64,000 nucleotides of DNA from Adiantum capillus-veneris (taxonomy: Eukaryota; Streptophyta; Polypodiopsida; Polypodiales; Pteridaceae): NCBI GenBank assembly GCA_014529385.2, contig CM043956.1:66080281-66144280 (forward strand), in the 5' to 3' direction. A model generated the notes under the pieces. That model was given only the letters and a program-made list of their open reading frames with translations, was not told where the DNA came from and ran no database searches. The translations under genes and the position numbers were made by a program. Position 1 is the stretch's first letter. Every line of letters starts with the position of its first letter. This document shows positions 24,971 through 36,490 of the stretch, in pieces.

Positions 24971-25231
24971 GAACTTGGTCATGATTGTGTGGGTGTGGGT
25001 ATTGAAAGAGCAAATGCAAGCATTGATGATGTGGTTGAAGTGGGTAGCACCACTTTGCTAAAGTGGCCCATCAAGTAGACAACAATGCTGAATGGGAGCA
25101 CATTACAACGCTTTGTTCCTGTTGATGGCATACATGCTACATATGAGGATGTATGCAATGATGGAAATGTTGGAAAAAAACTTGATGGGAGTAATGTTGT
25201 CCAGTTGTCAAGGAAGAGATGATACACTTTC

Positions 25232-26830
25232 ATGAGCAGGACTCAAAAATCAAAAGCAGCACCAGCTTCCACTTTTTACCTTTCAAACAAATCGATTCAA
25301 AGGGTCTCATGCATTGATTGTTGTGCACAAAAATGTTGCCAGTTTCCAGATCGTGATATGGTGACAAGGTTACGACAACAATTTTGGGGAGAGTCTCAAA
25401 AATCATGCACTAATTATGTTTATGATGTTCTTTATGTATGCTATCAGAAATACGAGAATTCATGATACTAATTCAGGCTAAATGGATCTATTGTTTGCTG
25501 TAGAGCATGATATGAGCTGCATGGAATACCAAAGGCATCATTTTATCGATACAAGGAGAACTTTAAAATTGGGGTGTGCCAATATTTACATGGGAACACA
25601 TGAACATTGAGAAGGGGACTTCAACATCCTAGTTTAGCAAGTTTGTGGAAACAAATCTAAGAAGATGCCCCATAGAAGTAGAACACTGCTAGATGGCTCA
25701 AGAGATACTGAATTGGTGATTCCATCAACATACAAACAAGTGGATATTTTATGTGAAATCAACACGGCATTTGACCAAATGGGCTATGAGAAGAAGCTAT
25801 CCCAATCTTCTTTTGGTAGAATTTGGAACAAAGAGTACCCACATGTCACTTTAACAAAGACGAGTGAGTTATCTAAGTGCAATATTTGTAGCTCAATCAA
25901 GGCAAGTTTAGAAGCTAAACCTCCTCTTGAAGAGAGAGATCTTATCTTGAGGGAGAGAGAAGTTCACATGGCACAACAAAAGAGTTGTAGAAGCCTATAT
26001 TATGCATGGTGCACATATTCAAAAACTCAACCACAAAAATATGTATGCATAATCCATGATTAGATGGATCAAAAGAAGACTGCCATTCCTAGATTATGCA
26101 TTGTTCCTAAGGGTGTGGATTCACGATATAATTTGCAGGTGGCATTGATTGGCATGATCACTCATGGATATGGAGAAGGTCACTATGGACACTTTGTCTT
26201 GAATGGTTTGTGGGCACTTGATCCAAATCTTACAATTGGCTCAATTGCTAATTTTTTACATAACCTAGAGAGGATATATAAGCATCCTTGGTGATCAAGT
26301 AACAAATGGACTTCCAAGGAGCAATGTTTCACTACTACATGCTTTGAACTCAAGGGATGCTTTGGACTACCATAACTTGAGTGATGGACAAGAGCCCATT
26401 GTGCAGCCATCAGAAATTGCAGAAGAGGAATTGGGGTCAACATTTCGCACATTGCCCAAGAACTTGTTGCTACAATTGGATAATTGTGTAGGGGAAAACA
26501 GAAATCGATACTTATTTGCTTATTTGTCAATGCTTGTTGCAAGGAGTTTTTTCAAAACCATCCAAATAGGATTTTTAATGGTTGGGCATACACATGAGGA
26601 CATAGACGACTAGTAGGTTTTTAGAGAAGTTTAAAGTTACACAAACCTATACTTTGCCACATTTGATGGATACATTACGAAACAACTCATCTTCATCTCC
26701 AGCTCCATTTTTTCTCACAAAGATCCCCGATTGCAAGCAATATTGTGATGGCTATCTTTGTGATGGACAAGACATACTTGTTGGACATTCCAAACCGCTT
26801 CCTTTCAGGTTCTTTATGTAGGATTCAGAG
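25232..26830 (+). pseudogene. DUF7869-type protein, degraded copy
   Basis: Collinear pieces of one protein. Piece one (25232-25465) has a cysteine cluster (CIDCCAQKCCQFPDRD) and the segment QFWGESQ. Piece two (25665-26063) carries SKCNICSS and ends YVCIIHD. Piece three (26064-26294), in the same frame after a single TAG, starts MDQKKTAIP. Piece four (26344-26613), in another frame, holds LQLDNCVGENRNRY and FLMVGHTHEDID. Further shifted pieces up to about 26820 include LVGHSKP followed by FRFF. This order of a metal-binding-like cysteine region, HDxMD, LDN and GHTHEDID boxes is that of proteins carrying the DUF7869 domain, common in non-seed plants. The spaced acidic residues suggest an RNase H-like (DDE-type) core, which is my inference. 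It is clearly dead: at least three stops and two frameshifts. It is cut off at 26830 by a gypsy RNase H fragment. Confidence 0.65.
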
Positions 26831-27169
26831 CTACCAATACTCATGCCTCCTTGTTGGGAGTCCACATTCTTTGTTAGCTCTAGTGTTGGGAAGGAAACAA
26901 TTGGTGCAGTTTTATTACAACAAGAATATCCCCACAGTACCAGGATGCGACCCATCTACTTTGCTAGTAGGGTCATGAATGCTTTGGAGAGAGGCTACAT
27001 GGCGGCAGAACTCATGATGCTGTCTCTCATGATTGCGGTGAGAAAGTTTAGATCCTACTTGCTACCAAAACCTTTTGTAATTCTCACTGCAGAAAATTTA
27101 TTTCCTTGGGTGTCATTTCAAATGAATCTTAGCACCAGGATCTTCAACGGGTCTCTTGAGATTCTTTGA
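26831..27169 (+). pseudogene. Ty3/gypsy RNase H domain fragment
   Basis: Open frame 26843-27169 reads, in order, TIGAVLLQQ, RPIYFASRVMN, LERGYMAAELMMLSL, RSYLLPKPFVILTAE. This is the RNase H strand order of Ty3/gypsy pol: GAVLxQ, then PIYFASRxxxxAERxY, the E-containing helix, then the FxxxTDH-like strand, here TAE. The first catalytic Asp is missing because the reading begins inside SSVGKETIG after the junction with the upstream gene. The helix Glu is present (AAELMML). No reverse transcriptase lies upstream and no integrase downstream, so it is an isolated fragment. Confidence 0.7.
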
Positions 27170-28240
27170 GGAAAGGGTAGGCAACCAACTTTATTGCAAA
27201 TGGAGACTCCCTCGGTAAGCTTGATGGATCCTCCATATTTTGTTTCGTCAGGGATCTTAGTCCAATATGAGCCCACAAGTGATAGCTTTACCTTTCCAAG
27301 TTTAGCTCATCTTTCTCTTGATGAAACCATGGCTACCATGCCTACCCGAGTGATGGGCATGCCAAAGAACAACCCATGGACCGCATTCATTAGTAAAGCT
27401 CCACTACATGGTGGTGGTCCAATGCCTACAATAGTACCTACAAGTGTGTATCAGTCATATGCAACTATGGACCCTCGTGCTCATCTAGCTCATACCCATC
27501 CCATTGTTTCAACAACTTATGCTCCACAACCACAATATCCAAGGTCTTATTTCAATGGGACCATACTAGCTAGCATTATCATGTCACATCCGATGTTTGC
27601 TATGCCTAGGGCCACACATATGAACCTTAAGCCACTACATGGCACGGCATGGTACCCAACTTGGAACCCAATGGCTGCATATACACCCAACCCAATGTCA
27701 TCCCCCAGTTCACATGCAATCCTGAGAGCACCTCTCCCCACTATATCTGCTGACTTAGGTGACTTGGTAACATTTCCTCAAGCTATTGGTCAATCCATTG
27801 CTAAAAATATGTGTAACACGCTGGAGAGAGAGCCTAGAAGTAAGGCAATATAAATAGCCAAGCTCACACAAAAATTTAGTAGACAGGGATGTGAGAAATC
27901 ATATCAAAGTGTTTGAACAAACATGCAATTCCCTAGGAGAACACAATGACCTTCATAAGAGTAATTCTTTAAGCCTAATCTTGTGTGGGAAGGCTAGAGA
28001 TTGGTATAGAACCCTAAGGGTAGAAGAGAAAACAATTAACCCTACTCTTAGGAGGACGTTCTCGAAAGAGTACATACGAAAGTGAGTATTTTGTGGTGTA
28101 GCATCTCAACTCCAAAAGGCCCAAGAGAGTCAGTGGGGGACTTTATTAGTCACTTGAAGGATTTGAATTCTTGTTGTAATCCAAATGAGTGCTTCAATAA
28201 CAACCAATTTCTAGATAGATTCATTAGGGGACAGCGACCA
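27170..28240 (+). pseudogene. Retrotransposon gag N-terminal and capsid region, broken
   Basis: Open frame 27194-27853 is rich in Pro, Met, Ser and Thr, as in the disordered N-terminus of some plant gypsy Gag proteins. Directly after it, in another frame, 27891-28085 has NSLSLILCGKARDWYRTL followed by LRRTFSKEYI, matching the retrotransposon Gag capsid pattern (LxGxAxxWYxxL then a LxxxFxxxY helix). A third frame (about 28085-28230) continues with ESVGDFISHLKDL, the next capsid helix. At least two frameshifts are needed. The zinc knuckles lie downstream. Confidence 0.6.
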
Positions 28241-29200
28241 ATTGGATGATAATTTAATGATTCAAGGAGAAAGAGTGTGTATTGCGCCTAGATCTACTAG
28301 CTCGCAAGGATCGGGGCATGAGCCAATGACCATTAAGCTTTTTTCTAAAGATCCAAAGATATCTGGGATGACTTTAGCAGATCTCACCAAGTCCATCAAG
28401 AAATTCTTAGAGAAAATTGTGCTTTGCAAAACAATCATATGTATCAAAGAAGGGAGCAACAATGGTGTTCAGTTTGCTATGGTCTCCATAGTACTAGTGA
28501 ATGCCTTACTTTTAAAGTAAAACTTAATAGGAACTGCAATACTTGTGGGAGGTATGGTCATCAAGCCAAGGATTTCATAGTATTTAAACGTGCAATGGCC
28601 AATAGACCAACCTTAGCATGGACGAACACACCGTGAGTGCTTACATTGGTGCTAGCCCTCCTCTTGAACAACCATCACAAAACATGGTTCCTAGGGCCTA
28701 ATATGTTGTTCAAACAACACCCTTATCACCTCCAGTGCTAGGATTGCAACCCCCACATCCAAGAATCACGTTTGTGAATCAAGTGGGATGTGAGTCATTT
28801 GTTGTTGGTTTAGAAGGTTGTGAGGAAGATACAGATGTGAACATTGCCTATGGTATTGATGCACCGGAAGAAAGTCTATAATACTACATGGAGGACTAAT
28901 GGGGACAAGTATAACATGTCTATCAAGTAGGTGCTCTTGCAACAAGAGGCCAAAATGTCAATTGAGACCACTTCTTCAATGCTATGAGTGTGGAGGTACA
29001 CATCGTGTAGCGGAATGTACCATTAGAATACCAAATAATGCCACGCTAATGCAAACCAAGCAAGCGAGCACGTCTACAATCTCAATACTCATGTGTAATC
29101 GATGTGGCATAGATCATTTAATTTCCCAAGGTCCTAATAGTCCAAATGCATCGAAGTTCATGCCATTGAACTTGATTGAGGTTACCAAGGATCCATGACA
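28241..29200 (+). pseudogene. Retrotransposon Gag zinc-knuckle region, broken
   Basis: Three open pieces. Near 28466 is CSVCYGLHSTSEC (C-x2-C-x3-H-x4-C). Near 28535 is CNTCGRYGHQAKDF, a C-x2-C-x4-H-x4-C knuckle whose last Cys is Phe. In 28899-29198 is CYECGGTHRVAEC, intact, then CNRCGIDHLISQG, with its last Cys now Gly. Four knuckle-like units in about 600 bp is more than usual for plant gypsy Gag (one or two). Between them are stops (about 28634, 28700, 28880). It probably belongs to the same element as the Gag region upstream and the protease at 32765. Confidence 0.55.
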
Positions 29201-29930
29201 ATGTACACTTGTGGTACTAGTAAATGTACTCACATGATCGATGCTCCAAAACCAAAACTATATTCTTGAAGAAAGAGACACAACATCAATTGCCCAATCC
29301 CAGAAGAAGAAGAAAACACAAAGGAAGAGATCGCAAAAACAGTGAATTCAGACCCTAGTTCAAAAACCAACATAGGGATTAGTAACGACCTCATATATAT
29401 GAACGACACTGAAGAGGATTCTGATTCATGTGAGACCATGGAGACTAAAACGACCACTAGGAAAGAAACAAACAAGAAAGATTGTCATGAACTACAATGG
29501 CTAGGACCCCAAAAAAAAAAAAAAACTTACCCGAACCCTACAGAGGAGATCGAGCAAGTCCAACAATTAAGGAGTTTGGTAGAGGTGACCTAAAGGTATC
29601 TAGAGTCAACACCGAGGAAGATCTAGATTACCAACACAGTGTTCCCTACAAGAAGTCAACCTCACAAACATCATAGATCACTAGCCATACCTAGTGTTAT
29701 CCAAGAAGAAAGTGACTTCAAGTCATGGAAAAGTGGATGTACTCCCTTCTTGTTGGAGAGAATGTTTACAGAGGGACTACCTGACCCTATCAAAGAAATG
29801 GACATCCCATCCCATCTTTCCCATGTCAAGGGACAGAAGCCCAAAATGTGCCGTTAAATATTTCCAAATTCATGGATTTCATGACTTCAGAAGTTAGAAC
29901 CACCATCATTTACAAAATATATGTAGACCC
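29201..29930 (+). pseudogene. Degraded retroelement coding remnant, not identified
   Basis: Short frames are rich in Lys, Thr and Glu (for example 29342-29593, with an A13-A14 run near 29511-29524) and a frame at 29639-29857 ends HVKGQKPKM. The position between gag and protease suggests the gag-pol linker, but no family motif is visible. Confidence 0.3.
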
Positions 29931-30258
29931 CGACTTATTCTCTTTGAGCTTTCCTCAATGGAGAACTGAAATTCGGGCTACCTTAATTTGCGCAGATGGT
30001 GAGGCGGTCCGGGGTGGGCAACAAGAAGAGCAACCTCTAGACACCCTTCAAGGCTCCCGTGCTGCTCAATGGGGATGGGGCACAACACAACACAAACCAA
30101 AACAACAAACCCACAGCCAAATCCCAACTACACAAGGGGCACCACCTAGTTTAAGAGTGAACTAGGACGCAAAAGAGGAGAATCGTTAGAGCAACCCACA
30201 AACAAGCAAAGAATTTACACTAACCCTAACACCAATGGAACACTCTCACACACTAAAA

Positions 30259-30323
<65 letters not shown>

Positions 30324-32600
30324 TGGTGTACAACTTAGCTTCAACTTTATATTTTGCACAAAAAGGAACTTAGAGCTTGCGGAATCAAGTGACAAGATTT
30401 GGTTATAGCATCACTAGCACATTATCTTAGGGTTATGGGAGCCCTCTCACCATCCACCCTCTTACAATGGTAGCCAAACAATAGCCAATGAATCACAAGC
30501 AACAAAACAACAAACTTCAATGAAACAAGTCACCTTATGAAGCTGAATGAGTTTGCCAAGCCAAATTGGAGGAGAAGCGTGAGCCTTTGGACATGAATTG
30601 CACCCAAAACTACCAATTCATTGATGTTGGGGGTAGATACAACAATGGTAGGAAGAATATCTTCTACTCGCACTCACTCAAACTAGCTCAAGCTTTTCTA
30701 TGCACCAAGGTGATGGTGTATAGAAATCTTACTCTCTCTTTACAACCAAGATAGAACTCGCATGTGGTACGCTCAATCTAGTGTGCAATGGTATAGTGAT
30801 GTCTTTTACAAGGAGGAATGGGTTCTATTTATAGGTTTTAGAAGCCTTGATTAGGATTAAGCCTAATCAATTTTATTAGGAAAGATCAAGGATTGTGAAT
30901 TTTTATGAATTTCAAATGAGAATGGGGTCTCTCTTTTCTCTTGAGTCACATGGATGTGGGCTCAAGTAATAGAGTTATTGATGTGGTGAAAGGAGAGAAA
31001 CTTCCATGGTAGTGAGTGAATTTGGTTTACTTGTGCGGTTGCCTACTCCATATGTTTATAGTGTGGATGCATTTTTACAAGAGAAGTTAGTTGTTAGTGG
31101 TAATAATCACTAGAATTGTTAGTGATACATTTACAATGGGTAGGATGAGTTGATTTGATGAAGGAACAGGGGTGAATTAAAAGAGAATCATTGATATGGT
31201 GAAGCTTTGAAGAAGCTTGAACTCACCCTTGTGTAGATTGTGGAAAAAATGACCGCTGCTCTTCTTCGCTTCTTTACGCCGCCGCCACGGTTGACCACTA
31301 CGATGAAAAGAGGATTTGTTGATGAAAAATCCTCAATTTGCAGAAGTTATCATGGTTAAGATGCTGAATTTTAGATATTTTTAGGAGAGGTAAATGAAAT
31401 TGTAACATAGAAGCAATAGAGAGAGACATGGAGAGGGTGTATGTATGTAGAGGTTCATAAAAGAACTATAGGGATGAGAGAGAAGGGTAATGGTGAAGAG
31501 GGTGGGATAAGCCATGGAAATTGCAGGTTTGAGTGAGGGAAGGAGAGGGAGGGATGTGTAAGAGTGAGTAGGTGTGTGGAAGGGTGAGAGAAGACTAAGG
31601 ACTACTTGTGAGAAAAGTGGGCAGACTGGGGTCCACTCAAAAAATCATAGCTCACCGTTGGTAGCTCCAAAAATCATGAAAAAATTTGAGGTGATTATTC
31701 AGAGAGTGGGCTACATTTTCTCTTTTGACCACCGCTCCAAATTTGAAGTGGAGATAGGTGCCAAAATTCTCACCAAAAATCCTGTTTTCATGCCTACAAA
31801 AGTCTTTTAGTGGCCCCCTCCTTTGTTGAATTTGTACAATGCATCCAAGAGTGAGCCCCTCCTTTGTCATATTATAATACAACGCATCCAAGTTGCCCTT
31901 GACCCATGCATGGAGGAGGATTATTGGTGAATAAAGAAATATATACAAGGTGGGACTAGTCTATGGACTATTCATGGACTTTAGCTCAATGAGCACATGG
32001 TGTTAGAATAATGAGTAAAAATAATAATAAAAATATGGAGGAGTATATGGAAAGATATTGGAATCATATAATATGGTCCCTCCTTGAATTATTTTTGGTG
32101 AAAGAGGAAAAGGTATGCAAGTAAATAATATAATAAATGTAACCAATGAGTAGAAATCAATTTTTTGTTTTCACGAGGGTGAGGGTGAAAATGTGGGAGT
32201 GATTTGTATAAAGGAAAAATATGAGGTTAGAGTATGTACATATTGGGAAAAAATATAATTATGGTGTAAGAGGATGAAAGAAGGTGTACATAGGTTTAAT
32301 AAAACACACACCTAAGTAGAAATATATTAATAAAATACCAAAATAATTAAAAAAATCCCTATATTTAGGCCATATATACAATGAAATATTTACACACAAA
32401 GAGGCCATAATATACTTTTTTTTTGGCTCAACTAGCCCAGTGACTAGCTAGCTGAGGGTTTTTAAGAAGATATGGGAAAAGCCCCCTAACTCACACATGC
32501 CTATGTACACTGAAATGGTAGGGATAGCCATAGCGTTTGGGTGAATTTGGTAGGGTGAGGTAGCTTACTATGGCAATTACGGAGAGCCGAAAAACGGCTA
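29931..32600. other. Non-coding interval interrupting a gypsy element
   Basis: No gene seen. Holds a (GA)n microsatellite (30262-30318), a TTTATAGG-containing stretch near 30830, AT-rich sequence from 32000 to 32400 and scattered G/A-rich tracts. Gag-type coding lies to the left and protease to the right in the same orientation, so this may be an insertion into one gypsy element. I could not find its boundaries or a target duplication. Confidence 0.35.
30262..30318. repeat. (GA)n microsatellite, about 28 repeats
   Basis: Perfect GA dinucleotide run. Confidence 0.95.
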
Positions 32601-32739
32601 TCAATGGATGGAGCTAGGGAGATGCCAATAGAGGCAGAACACTTAGATCCACCCCAACATAGATGAGAACTCTGTTGTTGAAATACATGTTAACAAGTTT
32701 GGACAATACTTTTGAAGGCGATGAATCTAATGCAACAAT

Positions 32740-33290
32740 ACCAATCACTGCCAAGGGATGAACTGTGAAGGGAATCCTTGATGGTGGCACTAGGATTAGC
32801 ATAGTGACTAAAAATTATTGGGAAACTATGGGAAGACCTCACCTTGTGACTATAAACATAGTGGTAAAGATGGACAATGGGACTATTGTTAATCCTATTG
32901 GGACGTTAGAAGATCTCAAGTTCAAGGTCTTTCGACACAAAATAAGGCATATCTTCATTGTTATGAAGTTTTCCAAGCAGACTATGTCATTTAGGATGAT
33001 CTTAGGACGTCCTTCCATGAGGGAAGCAAAATGGTGCATGACTGGTCTAAAAATCATGTCTACTTGGAGTTCCAAGACTCTGTCATTCGAGTTGATCTTG
33101 TAATTGGTCGGACACATCCTCTAGGAGACATATTTATAATTAATAGATTTGACACCATAATTCACTCGGCCCCATTGCAGTATTGTTACACGTGTAAAAT
33201 GGGTACTGATGCTAGGGATGATTCTCCTTATATGGATGTTCTACCTCGGATGATACTTCCCCAAGACATTGCACATACATGTTGTTAATG
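32740..33290 (+). pseudogene. Retrotransposon aspartic protease, frameshifted
   Basis: Reading from about 32765 gives ILDGGTRISIVT, where the flap-side catalytic triad is DGG in place of the classical D-S/T-G (DGG is usual in one group of plant gypsy elements). Then come PIGTLEDL, FRMILGRPSM and a return to another frame at about 33031 giving VHDWSKNHVYLEF. That is the retropepsin order: DxG strand, inner strand, I-L-G-R helix motif, then HDW. The frameshift at about 33030 and the later stop make it dead. It likely belongs with the gag pieces at 27.2-29.2 kb. Confidence 0.65.
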
Positions 33291-34431
33291 AGCATGTATT
33301 GAGCAGGATTACCTCTTCTAGATTGAAGGAGAGTCTTGATTTGTATAGATGTGATGACCAAGTCCCTTCCTCACATTGAGAGGGAAATCTCTTGAAAGAG
33401 ATAAAATCTTCATGTGTGTTGATGAAATCATATGTGATGAGCTTATTGATCTGGTGTATAAGACCCTGTTCACTCATATGAGGTATCTTTTCATAACATT
33501 TTTTTGATGTCCCCTGCAAAAAGGGTTGTTTCATTTTGGGGTAGGTTTATGAAACAATTATAAACGGATTCAATGATCCACCAGGATTTTAAGTGAATGT
33601 TGTGGCATAGTCATGCCTTTTGATTAAATGTTTTGGCTCTAGACTTGAGTTGTGGGATGCATGTCTTTAAGAGACAGGTCATAAGAAGTGAAGCATCGGA
33701 ATAACAACACGAGGATCCACAAGTGATCCATCTAAAAGATTCCTTGTGGAGCCTATATATGTCAGTAAGGTAAGGGAGTGTCATGTGAATCACGGTGATG
33801 ATCTTGGCTAGGAAAAATCAATGAGGTATTGTGTGATCTCCTCGGTGCTTTTTTGCCAAAGAGTGAAGTTTGTTCCTTGTAGTCTTTTCTTGGCCTCTAT
33901 TGTGATGAGTTTTTTACATATGAGAACTACCTTATTGGGGGCTTTGTTAATGCATCTAATACAAAAAATAAATTGAATGTTTGCAATCTCGATCGTGATA
34001 ATGGGGTGAGTTTCATGTTGTTTCTTCACGAGGATGTGTAGGATGCAATAGGAGTGAAATAAAGAGAAAATCATCTCCGTATCAATGTGTGGTGGGAGAA
34101 TCACACATCGATGCTCTAGAATTACATGAAGTACTCGTTTACATTCTTCACATGCATGTTCTATTATTGGGGGCTTAGTAGGTATGTGCCATAGCCCATT
34201 ATTGCATAAGTTTGCTAATGTCGGGGTCATAAAATTATGCAATTTCAAAGTAATTATATGTTCATCACCAAGGTCATGATTCAAAAATTTATTAAAAATG
34301 CAAATACAATCATGTTTTGAGGTTAAAAGCTCTTTAGCCCCATTAGAGGGGGTTACCTTGAGTGGGGGGTCAAAATCCCAAGTAAACATGGATTCATTCC
34401 ACAACAAAGGAGTAGTGAGACGTAGCCCCAA
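33255..34431 (-). pseudogene. Penelope-like element reverse transcriptase, N-terminal half, broken
   Basis: Minus-strand pieces in order. 34431-33808 (207 codons, open) has NNGLWHIPTK, like the conserved GLxFIPxP box before Penelope RTs, and INKAPNKVVLICKK, like the first RT motif where Penelope RTs have DKxxxxVVV. 33793-33611 has LPYLTDIYRLHKESFRWIT, matching the LPYLxxxxKxHKxxxRxI motif. 33534-33255 has KKCYEKIPH, motif A, whose Asp lies in the other frame (GDIKK) across a 7-T run at 33499-33505, so a one-base frameshift sits at the catalytic Asp. It continues GTWSSHL and a CMCNVLGKYH segment, then ends before the GIPMG motif. No YADD box or GIY-YIG endonuclease remains. At least three breaks plus the truncation. 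I recognise the family from motif order, not from a search. Confidence 0.6.
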
Positions 34432-34647
34432 GAAAAAAAAAAGTTAAGAACGAGGAAACATTTTTCAAATACATGAGAGGGTTTACAAAAAGAGAGCATA
34501 AAGCAGCCTTCTTTGCGATGGCAGGGGGTTAGTCAATAGCGTCCGTGTATGTCAATGGTTACCTGCATTAGTCATAGAGCAATGCTTTAGAGGGAGTAGG
34601 TTGGGCAGCCAGTAGGCTAGTGTGTGTGTGTGTGTGTGTGTGTGTGG

Positions 34648-34707
<60 letters not shown>

Positions 34708-35690
34708 GTGGAGTGAGGGGAAAGGTAGGAGTTGCGAAAGGTGAGCGTCTGCTCCCAAATGAGATTGTCGGTGATGAGTCAGCCCACCGATTTGATGATA
34801 AGTAGGTCCATTGTGGTGTGTGGTTACGACCACGCCCATGACTGCCTTGGCCACCATCACCTCTTGCTTTATTGTGTGGATGGGCTTCTTGTGGCTTTTT
34901 TCTTGCAAATACAATTGCCTGTATAAAACCATCCACCTCAGTGTTGGGCTTATGAGTAGGAGGGGCTTGGTTAGACAATACAGAGTGTGAAATTGCTTCT
35001 TTGAGTTTTTGTCTGTAGAAAAAATGTAGCAAGAGGGCCATAATGACCTCTTATGTCTCCTTTTCCACCCAACTAAGGAAGGAAATTTTCATTTTCTTGA
35101 GAGATGGGGTGGGAAAGAAACATATGAGTTGGTGGAGAATCAGTCATAATGCGTGGTCAAAATACATGACATTATTGTCTCGGCAAGATTATCCTAGACC
35201 TACGTGCTCGCACCCGCATTTTATGAAGGGTCGATGCACGTTGTTGTGCCGTGGCATGTGCATAGTGGCAATGGAAGCTAAGCCCTACAATATTATGGAT
35301 TTTATGTGTATGCCTTAAGTGTACATAAGTATATGCATTTTCGAATTAGCATGCAAAAAGCTAGTCGAAGTCTGATGTGTCACTTTTGTTGAGAATGGGC
35401 TTCGTTTTATGATCCCGGACTTCTTTGTGAACCTCTTCTTGGAGCCATGATGAAATGAGCCTATAAAACATACCTCCTATCTAGTAGGCATCCTAGGTGG
35501 CATATGACATGTGTAGCATGGCCAAAAGTGGCCTTAGTTATAGTATACCCCATGAGGTGTCATTCTACACATAGTAGATGCACTTTGGAGTGATTATGGA
35601 ACCTAAAAAATCCCTTAGAAAAGTGGTTACGAGTTTTTTTGATGTCATCCATGATGTATGCCAAGCTCTCTCTTAATTTTTTATGAAGCT
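34432..35690. other. Non-coding stretch with GT repeat and long G run
   Basis: Contains (GT)n at about 34619-34646 and a run of 54 G (34651-34704). A minus-strand open frame over 34568-35041 has a Pro/His tail made only by the C-run complement, but its first part (residues 1-100) is not low complexity and might be the N-terminal part of the Penelope-like ORF downstream. The remainder to 35690 shows no gene. Confidence 0.4.
34619..34704 (+). repeat. (GT)n followed by 54-base poly-G
   Basis: A GT run of about 14 repeats, then GGGGA, then 54 uninterrupted G (34651-34704). Confidence 0.9.
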
Positions 35691-36320
35691 ACTGTATGCA
35701 CATGTTCCCACCGTAGCTCAACAACTCTTGGAAGCTTAACCCTTGCCATGTGGCGGAAAGGAGCAGATATTTGGAGAAAGATATAGAAGAACCTCTAGAT
35801 ATTTCTTGAAGAGAAAGATCTAGAAACTTTGAAAATAATTTCAAGATATTTTGAAAAGACAACATTTGTCACAAATATCCCCTGGATATTTCTAAGCAAA
35901 TATCTTCTTCAAGGGGCAACTTCACCTATAAATAGAGCCTCTTGCCCCTCACTTGGGCATGAAGCAAACCATCAAGCAATCAAGCGCTCAAGCAATCCCA
36001 ATAATCAAGCCACTCTATCAAGCCATCACCCAACCTCCTAGCCATCTCCTTGAGTGAAACTTTCTCTCAATTTCAGCCCAACACATCGTGAGATTGCTAC
36101 TTCATGCCTCAAACCTTTTATCTCCTCACTTGTAATACTCATACACTCTATGTAACTTTCTTTCATCAATAAAGACGCATTGTTGGTGGCTTGTAAACTG
36201 TTTTGGGTACTACTACGCGTCTTCTACTTCATCAAGTTGGCTACAATACCACGAAGTCTTGAGGTGTGCTTCACTTCTTTGGCTTGAGCTTGTGTGGGTA
36301 TTTGTGTGTTGGTTGTCTCT
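35690..36320 (+). promoter_or_regulatory. LTR-like promoter and polyadenylation region upstream of gypsy gag
   Basis: A clean TATA box, TATAAATA, lies at 35927-35934, followed by GAGCCTCTTGCCCC, and an AATAAA signal at 36168-36173, about 240 bases later. TATA and poly-A signals at this spacing are what the U3-R part of a plant LTR looks like. The gypsy gag follows on the same strand about 850 bases downstream. No second copy exists in the window, so neither LTR end could be fixed. It could be a solo promoter of another element. Confidence 0.4.
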
Positions 36321-36490
36321 CTAATCTCTTTCCTCCATTGTTTGACTGCTTTCTAAACTTTCTTAGATGGATAATCCCAATGGTGTAACCTTTCAACCCT
36401 TGCACTTATCTATTATCTCTTTCCTCCATTGTTTGACAAACTTTCTTAGATGAATAATCCCAATAGTGTAACCTTTCAACCCTTTCACTT
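36321..36490. repeat. 91-bp tandem duplication
   Basis: TCTCTTTCCTCCATTGTTTGAC recurs at 36325 and 36416, followed in both by AACTTTCTTAGATG and AATAATCCCAAT(G/A)GTGTAACC. The second unit has a 9-base deletion after TTTGAC. Confidence 0.85.

Noticed and set aside
34568-35041. 157-codon proline-rich protein on the minus strand
   Set aside because: The proline/histidine tail is the complement of the G and GT runs. Only the first part might be real, as Penelope leader, and I could not support it.
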